A DNA stretch of 64,000 nucleotides from Bowmanella dokdonensis (GTDB lineage: Bacteria; Pseudomonadota; Gammaproteobacteria; Enterobacterales; Alteromonadaceae). Location: assembly GCF_017254865.1 (NCBI RefSeq), contig NZ_JAFKCV010000018.1, forward strand, positions 1 through 64,000, written 5' to 3'. How positions within the stretch are numbered: the first letter of the stretch is position 1; each line of letters begins with the position of its first letter. Shown in pieces: positions 18,563-26,363 of the stretch. The notes beneath the pieces are model-generated. The model had not been told where the DNA came from. It saw only the letters and a program-made list of their open reading frames with translations, and ran no database searches. The position numbers were made by a program, and so were the translations under genes.

Positions 18563-18763
18563 TTATCTGGATGGCAGCACCAGGGCCGCTACCAGATAAG
18601 CAACCAAAGTCGCCAATGGCAGGTGGAAGAACAACACCAGGGCCAGGATCCTGACAATCCAGGGTTGCATGTTCCAGTGCTGGGCCAGGCCGGCACAGAC
18701 GCCGGCTATCTTGCCACGGCTGCGGTCTTTGCTGACACGCTTGCTCGGATAATAGGTATTCAT
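18563..18763 (-). CDS. pspC: Phage shock protein C (PspC domain)
   Basis: A 66-residue protein made of one PspC domain: KDRSRGKIAGVCAGLAQHWNMQPWIVRIL followed by a hydrophobic helix (about 40-63). It is short compared with E. coli PspC (119 aa), lacking the C-terminal cytoplasmic/leucine-zipper part. PspC at the inner membrane senses secretin stress and recruits PspA. It lies 41 bp downstream of pspA in the same direction. Confidence 0.88.
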   Translation of the reverse strand: MNTYYPSKRVSKDRSRGKIAGVCAGLAQHWNMQPWIVRILALVLFFHLPLATLVAYLVAALVLPSR

Positions 18764-18804
18764 CGTCAGCCTCCTTTGGGCCAGTTTTGTCAGAGAAGTC
18801 CGCT

Positions 18805-19476
18805 TCAGGCCACTTTCTTACTGAGGCGGGCTTTCATTTCGTTCAGCTCTTCTTCCAGCCGTCCATCCCGTTCCAGCTCTTCGAACTGTTTGCTGAGATT
18901 GGCCTGACTGCCAACCAAATCATAAGCCTCCAGCTGTGCTTCCAGGTCGTCGATGCGATGTTCATAATGCTCAAATCGCTCGATCACATCGCCGACTTTC
19001 TGGCTGTCATGGCTGACTTTGACTTTCAGCCTGGCCACAGCAGAATCTTCACGCATCATCAGAACCTTCTGCTTGGCTTTGGCTTCATTCAGTTTTTCCT
19101 GCAATCGACCGCTGTCTTGCTGTAGGTTCTGCAGGGATTCTTCCACCTGTTGGAATTCACCCTGCATTCCCTTTATTTGCAGCTCAAGCTTATGCTTTTC
19201 ACCGAGCGCCAGGCGGGCCAGATCTTCTCTGTCTTTCTGCATGGCCAGCTCAGCCTTTTCCTGCCATTCGTCCATTTGACGTTCGATACGTTCCATACGA
19301 CGTTGCAGGTCTTTCTTGGCGGCCAGGTTGCGAGCCGCCACGGCCCTCAGCTCGACCAGGGTTTCTTCCATTTCCTGCACTATCAGGCGAATCACCTTCT
19401 GTGGATCTTCGGCCTTATCCAGCAGCGCGTTGATATTGGCTTGCACTATGTCATTCATTCTTGAGAACACGCCCAT
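18805..19476 (-). CDS. pspA: Phage shock protein A
   Basis: A 223-residue ESCRT-III-like coiled-coil protein that binds stressed inner membrane and, in other species, inhibits the activator PspF. The N-terminus [27 protein letters not shown] matches E. coli PspA and fixes the start at 19476, preceded by GGAGG. Almost the whole chain is predicted helical coiled coil. It is the first gene of the operon with pspC and a membrane protein, and a sigma54-like promoter lies upstream. pspF, commonly divergent from pspA, is not present here. Confidence 0.96.
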   Translation of the reverse strand: MGVFSRMNDIVQANINALLDKAEDPQKVIRLIVQEMEETLVELRAVAARNLAAKKDLQRRMERIERQMDEWQEKAELAMQKDREDLARLALGEKHKLELQIKGMQGEFQQVEESLQNLQQDSGRLQEKLNEAKAKQKVLMMREDSAVARLKVKVSHDSQKVGDVIERFEHYEHRIDDLEAQLEAYDLVGSQANLSKQFEELERDGRLEEELNEMKARLSKKVA

Positions 19477-19531
19477 TTCATTTTCCTCCACACTCTTGGT
19501 TCATTGTTTAAATCTGTTCAGATAGGAGTTA

Positions 19532-19546
19532 TCAAGAGCTATGCCA
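19532..19546 (-). promoter_or_regulatory. Candidate sigma54 promoter of pspA
   Basis: Minus strand TGGCAT (19541-19546), 5 bp, TTGA (19532-19535): a -24/-12 arrangement close to TGGCAC-N5-TTGC. Transcription would start near 19521, about 45 nt before the pspA ATG. Sigma54 control of pspA is established in E. coli; the -12 C is replaced here. Confidence 0.6.
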
Positions 19547-19659
19547 AACCTAACCTTACACATAACCACTTGTTTATATTAAGTTATTTTATGAATTCAT
19601 CAGAGTTTAGCCAATAATCCAATTCGGCAGGAACTAATAAATAGTCATTCTGACCATGC

Positions 19660-19680
19660 CTTTGGTTACTTTGACCAAAG
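19660..19680. promoter_or_regulatory. Inverted repeat upstream of pspA
   Basis: CTTTGGT and ACCAAAG arms (19660-19666 and 19674-19680) spaced by 7 bp, about 150 bp upstream of the predicted pspA transcription start, with AT-rich DNA between. The location suits an enhancer-binding protein such as PspF, but the binding protein is not known. The rest of 19477-19826 holds no gene. Confidence 0.35.
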
Positions 19681-19826
19681 CTTTTAAGAAGGCCAGAAAC
19701 ATGAAGCTCGATATGGCAGGCAGGAGCTAAAATTTTCTTTTATATCAAAATGATAGATTGTGTAGTCAGATACACATCAGAGAATGGGTAGTACAGGAAA
19801 AAGCAGAAACAGGATGGTCAGACGAC

Positions 19827-19961
19827 TTACAGACCATCCTGGGGAGAGCAGGCAGGAGCTTTAGTGAAAAATCGTTCCAGCAGCGTGATGACGATGGCTC
19901 CTGCCAGGTAAGCCCACAATGGCAATAGCAACAGACTGAGTAGATTTGCTTGTTCGAGCAT
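19827..19961 (-). CDS. Candidate 44-residue membrane protein
   Basis: A short frame starting 2 nt after the stop of the secreted-protein gene upstream (TAA, CC, ATG), so translation could be coupled. It reads MLEQANLLSLLLLPLWAYLA and continues with GAIVITLLERFFTK, a single transmembrane helix of about 24 residues followed by a short tail ending SPQDGL. No family is recognised. The spacing and the sensible helix favour a real gene, but the length is too short to be sure. Confidence 0.5.
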   Translation of the reverse strand: MLEQANLLSLLLLPLWAYLAGAIVITLLERFFTKAPACSPQDGL

Positions 19962-19963
19962 GG

Positions 19964-20233
19964 TTACTCAGCCTTGTCGTTGTCACCTTCAGGCTTGTCA
20001 TTAAGGGCCAGGTCCGTGATGGTAACCCGGCTCTTTGGCAGACCATACGCATTAGTGCTTCTGACAATCGACACCTCGAGGTTGTCTCTCACTTCCTGTT
20101 GCGTCATGGTTACTGCAGCACTCACCAACTGGCCGACAAACTGATGCAACGAGACTTCCTGAGCCTGGGCAGCGCTGGTCATGGAAGCGGCAACCAGCAA
20201 GCTGGCGGTAGTGACTTTGATTTTGTTGAACAT
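19964..20233 (-). CDS. Small secreted protein, unknown function
   Basis: An 89-residue protein with a signal peptide (MFNKIKVTTASLLVAASMTS, cleavage after AQA) and a mature part of about 60 residues rich in valine, threonine and glutamine, with an acidic end (EGDNDKAE). The start at 20233 is chosen because GGAG lies 6 nt upstream; the frame runs open to 20245. No family recognised. Its leader RNA has a long stem-loop ending at the ribosome-binding site, and a 44-codon membrane-protein frame follows after 2 nt. Confidence 0.7.
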   Translation of the reverse strand: MFNKIKVTTASLLVAASMTSAAQAQEVSLHQFVGQLVSAAVTMTQQEVRDNLEVSIVRSTNAYGLPKSRVTITDLALNDKPEGDNDKAE

Positions 20234-20242
20234 TACTTTCTC

Positions 20243-20303
20243 CATTGGGTTAGGTTATTAACTAAGTCGCAGTCAGTACTGCGATAGTTGTGCCAACCCA
20301 ATG
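20243..20303 (-). promoter_or_regulatory. Stacked stem-loop in a 5' leader
   Basis: Three nested inverted repeats share one centre: CATTGGGTT/AACCCAATG (20243-20251 and 20295-20303), AACTA/TAGTT (20260-20264 and 20285-20289) and CGCAGT/ACTGCG (20268-20273 and 20278-20283). On the minus-strand RNA the outer stem ends directly at the GGAG of the secreted-protein gene. It could control translation or stability; no known riboswitch class fits. Confidence 0.6.
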
Positions 20304-20413
20304 AGAAAAATATATCTATTTGTTTTATATATGTTTTTAGATGATTAACCCGGCTGTCTGAATCCATTGCAATCCGAGGTTCAAGCACACAAATAGTCAA
20401 TCAGACCATCTGG

Positions 20414-21466
20414 TTAGTTATTTTCACCAAGTTCCACCGAATTATCTCGTTCTCTGACCTTTCTCATCTCTTCCAGAGCGTCAAGCAGCAGACTTCCATC
20501 ACTCGCCCGGGTTCCGTTCTGGCTCAGATAGCGACGCCAGATTCGTCCCCCTGGCTGGCTCTGGAACAAACCCAGCATGTGCCTGGCGATATGCCAGACC
20601 CTGGCCCCCTGTTGCACCTGTTCGTTGATATAGGGAAGCATCTGTAAAACCACCTCTTCGCGGCTGGGAACCTGACGTGAGTCGTTGAAAAAAAGCTTAT
20701 CAACCCGGGCCAGCAGATAGGGATTGGCATAGGCTTCCCTGCCAATCATAACGCCATCCTGTTGCTGCAGATGCAGCGCTGCCTCCTCCAGCGTCTTAAC
20801 CCCGCCGTTGATACTGACATGCAGATGCGGAAACTGTTGCTTAAGCAGATAGACCCTGTCATACATCAAAGGGGGGATCTCCCGGTTCTCCTTAGGGCTG
20901 AGCCCCTGTAACCAGGCTTTTCTGGCGTGGATAATAAAAGTATCGCACCCCCCATCGGCCACTTGCTGAATAAACTCATCCAGATGCTTGTATTCATCCA
21001 TATCGTCAATGCCGATACGGCACTTGACCGTAATGGGGATGTTTACAGCGCTCCGCATGGCCCTGACGCAATCCGCCACGGTAGCGGGTTCAGCCATCAG
21101 GCAGGCACCGAAACGGCCATTTTTTACACGATCCGACGGACAGCCCACATTAATATTCACTTCATCGTAGCCCAGGGCTTCGGCGCGCAGGGCACATTCA
21201 GCCATGGCACCGGGATCCGAGCCTCCCAATTGCAGAGCCAGCGGATGCTCTTCAGGGTGAAAGCCAAGGTAATCTCCCTTGCCGTAGATTATGGCACCGG
21301 TTGTCACCATCTCGGTATACAGAAGGGCGTGGCGGGTAATGCGCCGCATGAAATAGCGATAGTGACGATCTGTCCAATCCAGCATTGGCGCAATGGAAAT
21401 GCGACGGTTAAATGAGGATAACAGGGAGGCAGGCCTGCTGGCAGGTGCCTGTACAACTGATTGCAT
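20414..21466 (-). CDS. dusA: tRNA-dihydrouridine(20/20a) synthase DusA
   Basis: FMN- and NADPH-dependent enzyme that reduces U20/U20a of tRNA to dihydrouridine. The N-terminal TIM barrel has ISIAPMLDWTDRHYR, the catalytic cysteine in NVGCPSDRVKNGRFGACLM, KCRIGIDDMD, the HARKAWLQGLSPKENR segment that is diagnostic for DusA, and NGGVKTLEE plus VMIGREAYANP for FMN phosphate binding. A helical RNA-binding domain forms the C-terminus. At 350 residues it is slightly longer than the E. coli protein owing to an N-terminal extension; no strong Shine-Dalgarno precedes the ATG. Confidence 0.96.
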   Translation of the reverse strand: MQSVVQAPASRPASLLSSFNRRISIAPMLDWTDRHYRYFMRRITRHALLYTEMVTTGAIIYGKGDYLGFHPEEHPLALQLGGSDPGAMAECALRAEALGYDEVNINVGCPSDRVKNGRFGACLMAEPATVADCVRAMRSAVNIPITVKCRIGIDDMDEYKHLDEFIQQVADGGCDTFIIHARKAWLQGLSPKENREIPPLMYDRVYLLKQQFPHLHVSINGGVKTLEEAALHLQQQDGVMIGREAYANPYLLARVDKLFFNDSRQVPSREEVVLQMLPYINEQVQQGARVWHIARHMLGLFQSQPGGRIWRRYLSQNGTRASDGSLLLDALEEMRKVRERDNSVELGENN

Positions 21467-21628
21467 GGGTAAAAATGGCTCAAGTTGGCTGGCGGAGAAA
21501 CAGCCGGTATTGTACCAGTCTCATCCCCTGCAGCCTAGCCCTGCACCCCACTGGAGGCTTAACTGCATGCCTTCCCCAACCGCGTGACTGTGTTAAACTA
21601 TCGCCAGATAAGACACCGTTGCAGAATC

Positions 21629-22063
21629 ATGAACCATCAGAAGTTGGTCGATAAGGCCAGGAAATACTGTGAAGACCAGGGAGCCAGATTCACCCATCTG
21701 CGCGAGAAAGTCTACGGGCTGTTGCTGCAGAAACAGGGCGCAACAGGGGCCTATGAGTTGCTGGATGAATTGAAGGAAACGGAAAATTCGGCCAAACCCG
21801 CCACCATCTATCGCACGCTGGATTTCTTGCTGGAGTTTGGCCTGATCCATCGTCTCGAATCCAACAACTCCTTTATCGCCTGCCACCATTTTGGCTGTCA
21901 TCATCCCGTGCAGTTTCTAATCTGTGACCGCTGCGGAGAGGTGAAGGAAATTCAGTCTGAAGGCTTGAAGGAAACCTTGGACAAGCAGGCCAGATCATTC
22001 GGCTTCAAAGTTGCCAAGCAGACTATTGAAGCCCATGGAATTTGTGCCAGTTGCCAGAACTGA
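21629..22063 (+). CDS. zur: Zinc uptake regulator Zur (Fur family)
   Basis: Zinc-sensing repressor of the Fur family. The 144 residues contain a winged helix (about 1-80; AKPATIYRTLDFLLEFGLIHRLES resembles Zur rather than Fur) and a dimer domain with zinc ligands HHFGCHH, CDRCGE and CASC. The start at the ATG 21629 aligns with the E. coli N-terminus; a GTG upstream at 21584 keeps the frame open but looks like leader. No Zur box is evident and no zinc transporter is adjacent. It is divergent from dusA. Confidence 0.92.
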   Translation: MNHQKLVDKARKYCEDQGARFTHLREKVYGLLLQKQGATGAYELLDELKETENSAKPATIYRTLDFLLEFGLIHRLESNNSFIACHHFGCHHPVQFLICDRCGEVKEIQSEGLKETLDKQARSFGFKVAKQTIEAHGICASCQN

Positions 22064-22271
22064 TGGAAATCAACCTAAATAACAATCTCTTATAGCTGAT
22101 TTTGCTAGACTTCAAGGTTGCCCTTGACCATAGTTAAATATGTTGGATGCTAAAAAGGATTTGCCAGCACAGGGTTGATTATATAACAGAGATGGCTTTA
22201 AACATTCCCTTGGGGAACAACAGATGCGCAACCCTTAGTAGGCCGAAAACCAGAAAAGGTTAAAAGAACCA

Positions 22272-22739
22272 ATGAATGTTGAATTTATAAACCCTTTTAT
22301 TGCTTCCCTGATTAATGTGCTGGAAACCATGGCACAAACCAAGTTACAGCCGGGCAAGCCAAAAAAGAAGGCCGATGAAGTTGCACGGGGTGATGTGTCA
22401 GGTTTGATCGGTATGGTAGGGCCTCAGGTAAAGGGCTCGTTTTCCATTTCTTTCGATGAATCCCTGGCCCTGGAAATAATGCATCGTATGCTGGGTGAAA
22501 AACCCGCCAAGATTGATGCTGAGGTAACAGATATGGTCGGTGAAATTACCAATATGGTCACAGGTGGCGCCAAACTGGAACTGGCTAAGAAAGGCTATGA
22601 CTTCGACATGGCCACCCCCATAGTGGTCTCTGGCAGACAGCACACTATCACCCACAAAGTCGATGGTCCGAAGATTGTGTTACCTTTCACCAACGAAGCG
22701 GGTAACGCGAGCCTGGAGATATGCTTCGACAAGGTATGA
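22272..22739 (+). CDS. cheX: CheX-type CheY-P phosphatase / chemotaxis protein
   Basis: A 155-residue single-domain protein of the CheC/CheX/FliY class. The catalytic pair ExxN is Glu91-Asn94 in EITNMVTGGAKLEL, which in CheX dephosphorylates the response regulator CheY. N- and C-terminal strands make the CheX dimer fold. No che or fli gene lies next to it, so it acts in trans with a chemotaxis system elsewhere. Its TGA overlaps the yjbQ start as ATGA. The upstream gap 22064-22271 is AT-rich and should hold its promoter. Confidence 0.9.
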   Translation: MNVEFINPFIASLINVLETMAQTKLQPGKPKKKADEVARGDVSGLIGMVGPQVKGSFSISFDESLALEIMHRMLGEKPAKIDAEVTDMVGEITNMVTGGAKLELAKKGYDFDMATPIVVSGRQHTITHKVDGPKIVLPFTNEAGNASLEICFDKV

Positions 22740-23182
22740 GCCATTGGTATCAGCAACCGGTCAGCTTGGCGGCCCGGCCCAGGGGATTTCACCTGGTCAC
22801 GAACGAAATACTGTCACAATTGCCCCAACTGCAGGACTTCTCTATCGGGCTGGCGCATATATTCATCCAGCACACCAGTGCCAGCCTGTCCGTCAACGAA
22901 AATGCTGACAGCACGGTCAGAGGGGACTTCGAGCGTTTCTTCAATCACCTGGTTCCTGAGAACGAGCCCTATTACCAGCATACTTTCGAGGGCAGCGATG
23001 ATATGCCTGCCCATCTGAAATCCAGCCTGCTTGGCAGCTCTTTACTATTACCCATCCAAAATGGCCGCCTCGCTCTAGGCACCTGGCAAGGTATTTACCT
23101 GTGTGAACACAGAAATCAAGGTGGCGTCAGGCATCTGCTTGTGACACTGCAAGGCCAGTATTGCACCAGCTCAGCAGGATAA
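22736..23182 (+). CDS. yjbQ: YjbQ family protein
   Basis: A 148-residue protein that follows E. coli YjbQ along its length: WYQQPVSLAARPRGFHLVTNEIL, IQHTSASLSVNENAD, DDMPAHLKSSLLGSSLLLPI and LGTWQGIYLCEHR. Family members have weak thiamine-phosphate synthase activity; the real role is uncertain. Start at 22736 overlaps the cheX stop (ATGA). Coupling with cheX is probably accidental in function but implies co-expression. Confidence 0.93.
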   Translation: MSHWYQQPVSLAARPRGFHLVTNEILSQLPQLQDFSIGLAHIFIQHTSASLSVNENADSTVRGDFERFFNHLVPENEPYYQHTFEGSDDMPAHLKSSLLGSSLLLPIQNGRLALGTWQGIYLCEHRNQGGVRHLLVTLQGQYCTSSAG

Positions 23183-23227
23183 GAGCATTGCCTTAGTACA
23201 GGGTTGTTCTTTATGCTGTCAGGGTAA

Positions 23228-25195
23228 ATGACTAAGGATGACTGTTTGACATCGGTTAACCTCCGGGATCTTATCAAGCGAAGCTATCTCAAGTCAGTGC
23301 TGATCCCTCTTCTGATCGTCGAGTCTGCACTGCTTGGCATGTACTTCACCGTCACGTATCTGATCACCCAGCAAAACATGGATCTGGCTTTGTCGCAGGC
23401 CAAAGAAAACCTGCAGATTATTACGCGCCAGCAGGCTACTAACCTGGATCTGCATCTGCGGGAAATTGAACGCAATGCCTTTTTGCTGCAAAGTCAGATC
23501 ACCGATCTGTTTGCAGAAAATGCTCCGGCCCTGGCCGAGCCGGTGAAGCAGCAGTACCGCTTGCATACCAACGGCAGTTTTTACAAGGCAGCGCCTATGC
23601 CTGGCGGCGCCCTGTATCTGTCCGCCCGGTACGAAATCAATTCGCAGCGGAAGCAAAAAGCCTATTGGTCGGAACGGCTGGATCCCTTGCTGATCGGTAT
23701 TACCGATATCAACCCTGTTGTAGTGCAAAGCTATTTCAACAGTTGGGACAGCATGGTACGCCTGTATCCTCCCATACCCAATCTGCCAGAGGTATTTGGG
23801 GCCAGAGTGGACATCCGCCAGCAACCTTTTTATTACCTGGCAGATGAAATCCACAACCCAGAAAGACTACCCACCTGGACCGAGAGCTATTTCGATCCGC
23901 TTGGCATGGGTTGGATTCTAACCGCCATGGCCCCTGTGTATTATCAGGACATGCTGCAGGGGGTGGCCGGAATCGACCTGTCCATCGCCAGGCTGGCCGA
24001 ACAGATACTGGATCCAGAGTTACCCTGGCAGGCCAGCAGCCTGCTGTTAAATTCCCAAGGGGATATTCTGGCCATGGACCCCCATATCAACCAAACCCTG
24101 GGGGTGGACATTGTCCACGGCCAGGAATATCCGGACTTGCTTACCCAGCCCCTTGAGCGCAAAGATTATTTCGAAGTGCAAAGCTTCCGCGATGAATCGC
24201 TGAAGCAGTTCTTCGGCAAGGTTGTAGCCAGGGAAGGAGCCGACGCCATACTCACCCTGTCAGGCACCCAATATCTAGTGTTGAGCGCCCGGGTTGAACA
24301 AACCGGATGGCAGGTCATTGCCCTGGTCGACCAGGCCAATCTTTATCAGCCTGCCCTGCAGACCAAGAAGATGACCACCAGCCTGGGCTTGCTGGCCGTT
24401 GCCGGTCTGCTGATTTTTTATGTCTTGTTTATTTATGTGGCCCAGCGGCGTTCCCGCAGGCTCTCAGTCAAGATCGCCCAGCCCATCCAGACCTTGTCTC
24501 GGTTGACCTCGAATGTGGAAACAGGCAGGGAGGTCCGTTTTGAAACCTCGGGTATTGAAGAGATTGACCAGTTGCAGGACAACTTCAGGGAAATGTCCAT
24601 ACAGTTGGATAAACGCAGACAGAGCCTGGTTGAATCTCAGTTGCAAAGCCGCGTGCAGCAGGAGCGGGCCAACCTGATGAAGCAACTAAGCGAAACGGAC
24701 AGCCTGACCAAACTGTATAACAGGCGTAAGCTGGACGATATACTGGTCAGCGAAATTGGCCGCGCCGGTCGTTATGAAACACCGCTTTGCGTGATCATTC
24801 TGGACATCGATCATTTCAAACATATCAATGATAAATTTGGCCATCTCAAAGGCGATAAGGTCATCTGCAAAGTGGCCGAGCTACTGAAGCAGCGTACCCG
24901 CCAGACAGATCACGTGGGACGTTGGGGCGGCGAAGAATTTCTGCTGATTTGCCCGGGTATCATGCTGGAAAAAGCATTGCAACTGGCAGAGAAATTGCGC
25001 ACGACCCTGGAACAACAAACATACGAAGAAGGATTGATCGTTACAGCCAGTTTCGGCGTAGCTCATTTCCAAGCAGGGGATTCCGTTGATACACTGGTCA
25101 GCAGGGCAGACAAAGCCCTCTATCAATCCAAACAGGCCGGTCGCAACCAGGTCAGCCTGGCAGAAGAAGACGGCTCCAAAGAACAGCACAACTGA
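23228..25195 (+). CDS. Membrane diguanylate cyclase with periplasmic sensor domain
   Basis: A 655-residue inner-membrane enzyme expected to make c-di-GMP. The first transmembrane helix is at about 20-42, a large periplasmic double-Cache-like domain spans about 45-375, the second helix lies at about 378-400, a HAMP segment at about 403-455, and a GGDEF domain at about 490-645. The active site is GGEEF (about 566-570), and RQTD five residues upstream forms an inhibitory RxxD site, so product feedback is expected. The signal sensed is unknown. The gene starts 45 bp after yjbQ. Confidence 0.94.
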   Translation: MTKDDCLTSVNLRDLIKRSYLKSVLIPLLIVESALLGMYFTVTYLITQQNMDLALSQAKENLQIITRQQATNLDLHLREIERNAFLLQSQITDLFAENAPALAEPVKQQYRLHTNGSFYKAAPMPGGALYLSARYEINSQRKQKAYWSERLDPLLIGITDINPVVVQSYFNSWDSMVRLYPPIPNLPEVFGARVDIRQQPFYYLADEIHNPERLPTWTESYFDPLGMGWILTAMAPVYYQDMLQGVAGIDLSIARLAEQILDPELPWQASSLLLNSQGDILAMDPHINQTLGVDIVHGQEYPDLLTQPLERKDYFEVQSFRDESLKQFFGKVVAREGADAILTLSGTQYLVLSARVEQTGWQVIALVDQANLYQPALQTKKMTTSLGLLAVAGLLIFYVLFIYVAQRRSRRLSVKIAQPIQTLSRLTSNVETGREVRFETSGIEEIDQLQDNFREMSIQLDKRRQSLVESQLQSRVQQERANLMKQLSETDSLTKLYNRRKLDDILVSEIGRAGRYETPLCVIILDIDHFKHINDKFGHLKGDKVICKVAELLKQRTRQTDHVGRWGGEEFLLICPGIMLEKALQLAEKLRTTLEQQTYEEGLIVTASFGVAHFQAGDSVDTLVSRADKALYQSKQAGRNQVSLAEEDGSKEQHN

Positions 25196-25256
25196 CAATT
25201 ATCCGGTATAGCCGGGCAGAACAACCTTCAGGATCACTTTCAATCAAGGAATCAAG

Positions 25257-26309
25257 ATGAAAAAAACACTCTTAACCTCATTCATGACTGCCAGCCTCTT
25301 ATCCTCGTTTACTGTGACAGCTGCGCCGCCGGATTACGAAGGATGGGCTGCGGGATTTGCAGAATGGTACAATGCCGACAACGACAAACCCGAGCCCCTG
25401 GGCGGGCTGGAAGACGGAGAAGGCTTTGGCCTGGAATTAGGTATCAGGCTGACGCCGAGCTGGGGAACCCGGCTGGAATGGTCCCACCTGAACATTGACT
25501 CACAAGCCGGCTTCGACGACGAATCGGGTGACCGACTGGGTATCGACGCCCTGTATTTCTTTGACCAGAAAGCCACCTATCTGTTTGCCGGTGTCAAGCA
25601 TGAGAGCCTGGATGAGAACTACAAACTGGTCAACCTGGGAATTGGCCGCCACTGGACATTGAATGACAGATGGAAACTGGTCTCGGAACTGGCCGCTTAT
25701 CACGACTTTGGTGAAGACTTTACGGACTATGGTATTAAACTCGGCCTGGCTTATCGCTTCGGCGCAACCTCACCCGCACCAATAGCAGATACGCGGCCAC
25801 AACCCATGCCTGCGGCACCGCAACCCACGCCCGAACCAACCGACTCGGATGGGGATGGGGTAATGGACGACCAGGATCGCTGTGCCAATACCCCCCCTGA
25901 AGACAAGGTGGATGCCAATGGCTGCAGTATCTTTACCCAGGAAAGAGTCCAGCAGCAGATGGATATTCTGTTTGCCAACGACAGCTATGAAATCCGTAAC
26001 CCGGATTCATCGGAATTGCGGGCCTTTGCGGATTTCATGAAGCGATTTCCCAATACCGAAGCGGTCATCGAAGGGCATACCTCCACCGTCGGTGACACGG
26101 CCTACAATCAGCAGTTGTCGGAAAAGCGGGCCAACGCAGTAAAAGAGCTTCTGGTCAGTCAGTTCGGTTTAAGTGCTGACAGGCTCAGCACGATAGGCTA
26201 TGGCGAACTGCGCCCACTGGATCCAGCCAACACTGCCGAAGCACACAGGCGTAATCGCCGCATTGAAGCGGTAGTCAGTGCCATAAAAGAAGTCAAAGTC
26301 ACCAAATAG
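25257..26309 (+). CDS. OmpA-family outer membrane porin
   Basis: A 350-residue protein: signal peptide (about 1-22), N-terminal eight-stranded barrel (about 25-170), proline-rich linker, a calcium-binding thrombospondin type-3-like repeat (TDSDGDGVMDDQDRCANTP) with a disulfide pair, and an OmpA-like peptidoglycan-binding domain (about 235-345; VIEGHTSTVGDTAYNQQLSEKRA and NRRIE). It links the outer membrane to the cell wall. Strong ribosome-binding site (AAGGAATCAAG). A terminator hairpin is shared with convergent dnaB. Confidence 0.94.
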   Translation: MKKTLLTSFMTASLLSSFTVTAAPPDYEGWAAGFAEWYNADNDKPEPLGGLEDGEGFGLELGIRLTPSWGTRLEWSHLNIDSQAGFDDESGDRLGIDALYFFDQKATYLFAGVKHESLDENYKLVNLGIGRHWTLNDRWKLVSELAAYHDFGEDFTDYGIKLGLAYRFGATSPAPIADTRPQPMPAAPQPTPEPTDSDGDGVMDDQDRCANTPPEDKVDANGCSIFTQERVQQQMDILFANDSYEIRNPDSSELRAFADFMKRFPNTEAVIEGHTSTVGDTAYNQQLSEKRANAVKELLVSQFGLSADRLSTIGYGELRPLDPANTAEAHRRNRRIEAVVSAIKEVKVTK

Positions 26310-26324
26310 CCTGGCACAAACAAA

Positions 26325-26348
26325 ACAGGGCGTCATACGACGCCCTGT
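26325..26348. terminator. Terminator between ompA-like gene and dnaB
   Basis: A 10-bp stem ACAGGGCGTC/GACGCCCTGT with loop ATAC. On the minus strand TTTGTTTG follows, so it is a good dnaB terminator; on the plus strand the U-tract is missing. Confidence 0.75.
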
Positions 26349-26363
26349 CCTCACCACTAAGCT

